Shown here one piece after another: positions 61,870-64,000 of a stretch of 64,000 bases of DNA. Source of the DNA: CAWFGS01 sp963815535 (GTDB taxonomy: Bacteria > Pseudomonadota > Alphaproteobacteria > Sphingomonadales > Sphingomonadaceae); contig CAWFGS010000001.1 of assembly GCA_963815535.1 (NCBI GenBank), forward strand, positions 806,001-870,000, in the 5' to 3' direction. The notes beneath the pieces are model-generated. The model was not told where the DNA came from. It saw nothing but the letters and a program-made list of their open reading frames with translations, and searched no databases. Position 1 is the stretch's first letter, and each line of letters opens with the position of its first letter. Made by a program: the position numbers and the translations under genes.

Positions 61870-64000
61870 TTAACGATCGTTCTTACCGCCCCACGACGCC
61901 TTCGTCAGTATGCCGCCGACCTTGTCCACGATCTGCTGCACGGAAAAGGGTTTGGGCAGGAAATACATGCCGGGTATGTCGATCTCGGACCGCAATTGCT
62001 CCTCGGCATAGCCGGACATGAACAGGACCGGCACGTCGGCATGCCGTCTGCCGGATCGCGCGCGCCATCGCGGGGCCGTCCATCACCGGCATCACGACAT
62101 CGCTGACGACCAGCGTCGAATTTCGCATCGTCGGCGCCGTTGACGAAGGCGGCCAGCCCTTCCTCCCCATCGCGCGCACGCGGTCACGGCGTAGCCTGCG
62201 CGGACGAGCGCGCGTTCGGCGACGGCGCGGACCATATCCTCGTCCTCGACCAGCAGCAGACGCGCCCCCGCCCGACCATTCGCTGGCGGCGCGGGCTGTT
62301 CGGTGGCGGGTCTTGCCGGCGCAGAGCGGCCTCTTCCGGCGCGACGTTATGAACCGGCAGATAGACGGTGAAGCGCGCGCCCGTCGATGCCGTCGCCCTG
62401 CCGCGCGACATTGTCGGCGAAGATGAAACCGCCCGACTGTTTCACGATACCGTAGACGGTGGACAGGCCGAGGCCGGTTCCCTTCCCCAGATCCTTCGTC
62501 GTGAAGAACGGTTCGAAGATCTTGGCCAGCAATTCGGGCGGGATGCCGCCGCCATTGTCTTGCACGACCAGCACGGTGTAATCGACCACCGGCAGGATAT
62601 CGGACCCCATTGCCGCGCACGTCGCGGCGCCGATCCGGCGAGTGGCGAGCGACAATCGGCCCGGTTCCCGCGGCTGGCGCAGCAGCCGGCATGGATGGCG
62701 TCGCGCGCGTTGACCGCCAGATTGACGATCACCTGTTCCAGCTGCTGCGGATCGGCGCGCACCGCGCCCAGATCGCGGTCGTGCCGCACGGTGAAGGCGA
62801 TCTTTTCGCCCACCAACCGTTTGAGCAGCTGGCTGACTTCGCTGACGACATCGGGCAATTGCACGACTTCGGGGCGCAGGGTCTGCTGCCGGCTGAATGC
62901 CAGCAATTGCCGCGTCAGGCTGGCGGCGCGGTTGGAATTGGCGCGGATCTGCTGGATGTCGTCGTAATCGCTGTCGCCCGGCGTATGGCGCAGCAGCATC
63001 AGGTCGCAATACCCGATGATCGCGGTCAGCACATTGTTGAAATCATGCGCGACGCCGCCCGCCAGCTGTCCCACCGCCTGCATCTTCGTGGCTTGCGCGA
63101 CCTGCGCGTTTCAGGCGCGTTTCTTCGGTCGAATCGACCAGGCACAGCAGCACCGCCGCCTCGCCCAGCCCGCGCACCCCGGCCAGGCCCAGCGACACCG
63201 GCTCGTCCGGCTGATCCGGTCAGGCGCATGGCCATGTCGCCGCTGGTGGCCGGACCGCTTCGCGTAGCGGCGCACGGCATCGGCCAGCGCGCCCTTGTCT
63301 TCGCGCATGGTCAGGTCCGATGGATATTGCGGCAGCGCGGCATCCTCCCGCCCGATCGCGCGCAGGAACGCCTCGTTGCCGAACAGGAAACGCCCGTCGC
63401 GGTCCGTCATGCGCAAGGCCCAGCGGCAGCGCGCCCAGCAACGCTTCCAGCTGCGGCGTGCCCGCATCCGCCGCCGGACCGCCGCCGCCCGATGCCCACC
63501 CCGCTATCGAGCAGCAGCATCAGCGACGGCGCCTGATCCGCCGCCGCGGCGTTGGCATGGCGTCGGCCGTCGGTAGTCGGCGGTCGTCCAGCGGCACATG
63601 AACCAGCGTCTGCGGCGTGCCCCGGCGCCCGTCGCGCGCGAAATAGATGCGGTCGCGATCGTCGGAACGCAGCAGAGACGACGAACTCCTGCCCTGCCAG
63701 CGTCGCGTCCGCATCGCCGGTCGCGCGTTCGGCGAAACCGCCGGCTGACGGCGCGCACACTGCCGTCGGCGCCGATCACCGCCGCTTCGATCCCGGCGCG
63801 CGACAGCATCGCGCCGAACGGTCCGGCGATCCGCGCGACCAGATCGGCGACGTCTCGTCGTTCGCGACTATCCTGAGTGAAGCGCCAGATCAGGAAGTCG
63901 TCGCCGCGCCCGGCCCGCTGCGCGCTCGCGTTCCAGCCGCGCATCCCCGCTGTCGTTCACCAGCGCCGACGCCGCCTGCGACTGCCGTCGCGCCACGCCT
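61870..64000 (-). CDS. cckA: Hybrid sensor histidine kinase CckA (5' end outside window, many frame lesions)
   Basis: Readable in pieces across all three frames. From the N-terminal side come a PAS-like stretch (MTDRDGRFLFGNEAFLRAIG), then an H box LAGGVAHDFNNVLTAIIGYC, DDIQQIRANSNRAASLTRQLLAFSRQQ, the N box QVIVNLAVNARDAI, the G box VVQDNGGGIPPELLAKIFEPFFTTK and LGLSTVYGIVKQSGGFI, and a C-terminal receiver ending in VGGILTKASWGGKNDR with TAA at 61870. The block HTPGDSDYDDIQQI is typical of CckA, the master kinase that feeds CtrA and CpdR through ChpT. About 12 to 15 lesions occur in 2.1 kb. Real start lies beyond 64000. Confidence 0.85.

Noticed and set aside
61870..64000. Several short overlapping proteins in the last 2 kb
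   Set aside because: They are fragments of one kinase read in three frames; together they restore the H, N and G boxes and a receiver in the right order.

Overview
The window is GC-rich chromosomal DNA from an alphaproteobacterium, most likely of the order Sphingomonadales; Erythrobacteraceae is my inference from protein flavour, not a computed placement. Supporting signs are the order lapA-pyrF-trpF-trpB-trpA-accD-folC, the split F0 operon atpI-atpB-atpE-b'-b, the CckA/CpdR cell-cycle regulators, a FYDLN-type zinc-ribbon protein, a SapC-family protein, and LexA boxes of the alphaproteobacterial GTTC-N7-GTTC type. Nearly everything is core housekeeping. I see no insertion sequence, prophage or CRISPR array.

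Layout. 1-5375 (-): an M2 peptidase, a beta-propeller lipoprotein, a retropepsin-like RimB/Zn-protease family protein, RimK and a D-Ala-D-Ala ligase-like ATP-grasp enzyme, closely packed. 5469-8524 (-): asd followed by a lipoprotein, a DsbA/HCCA-isomerase-like protein and a hydrolase, all overlapping by 1 to 4 bases. 8620-11836: an alpha/beta hydrolase and a convergent S9 peptidase. 11992-17475 (-): the ribosome/SRP block ffh-rpsP-rimM-trmD-rplS, broken between rimM and trmD by a nitrilase and a VapBC toxin-antitoxin pair. 17733-18215: tRNA-Ala and the zinc-ribbon protein. 18370-22750 (+): aroA, a small membrane protein, cmk and rpsA. 22862-24601 (+): gloB and a quinone-oxidoreductase-like protein. 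24622-27181 (-): F0 ATP synthase. 27369-35770 (+): radC, purB, then lapA-pyrF-trpFBA-accD-folC. 35721-37499 (-): an AmpG-like transporter. 37620-42161: rluB, rsmD, a secreted hypothetical protein and a UvrD-type helicase. 42172-49923: DEAD-box helicase, FAD oxidase, SapC, a candidate small RNA, an N-formylglutamate amidohydrolase, cpdR, tRNA-Val and icd. 50017-58388: GNAT-nitrilase fusion, Kef-type antiporter, alaS, GST and recA. 58519-61817 (-): two tandem DUF4139 proteins. 61870-64000 (-): the 3' part of cckA.

A dominant property of the sequence is about 35 to 45 single-base frame lesions in genes that should be intact, many of them essential (asd, rplS, trmD, rimM, aroA, cmk, atpF, purB, pyrF, folC, icd). 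Almost all are repaired by removing one base, and the repaired lengths match the families. I treat them as sequence error rather than decay; such genes are annotated as one CDS with the lesion position. They are densest in cckA.

The most interesting non-routine items are: a well-formed candidate small RNA near 46904-47013, with a near-consensus promoter, three hairpins, CCUCC-type anti-Shine-Dalgarno segments and an intrinsic terminator; the VapBC/nitrilase insertion in the trmD operon; a diverged intergenic element shared by the rpsA and trpA upstream regions; LexA boxes at recA and directly in front of uvrD; and the RimK/RimB/ATP-grasp cluster, which may add and remove amino-acid tags.
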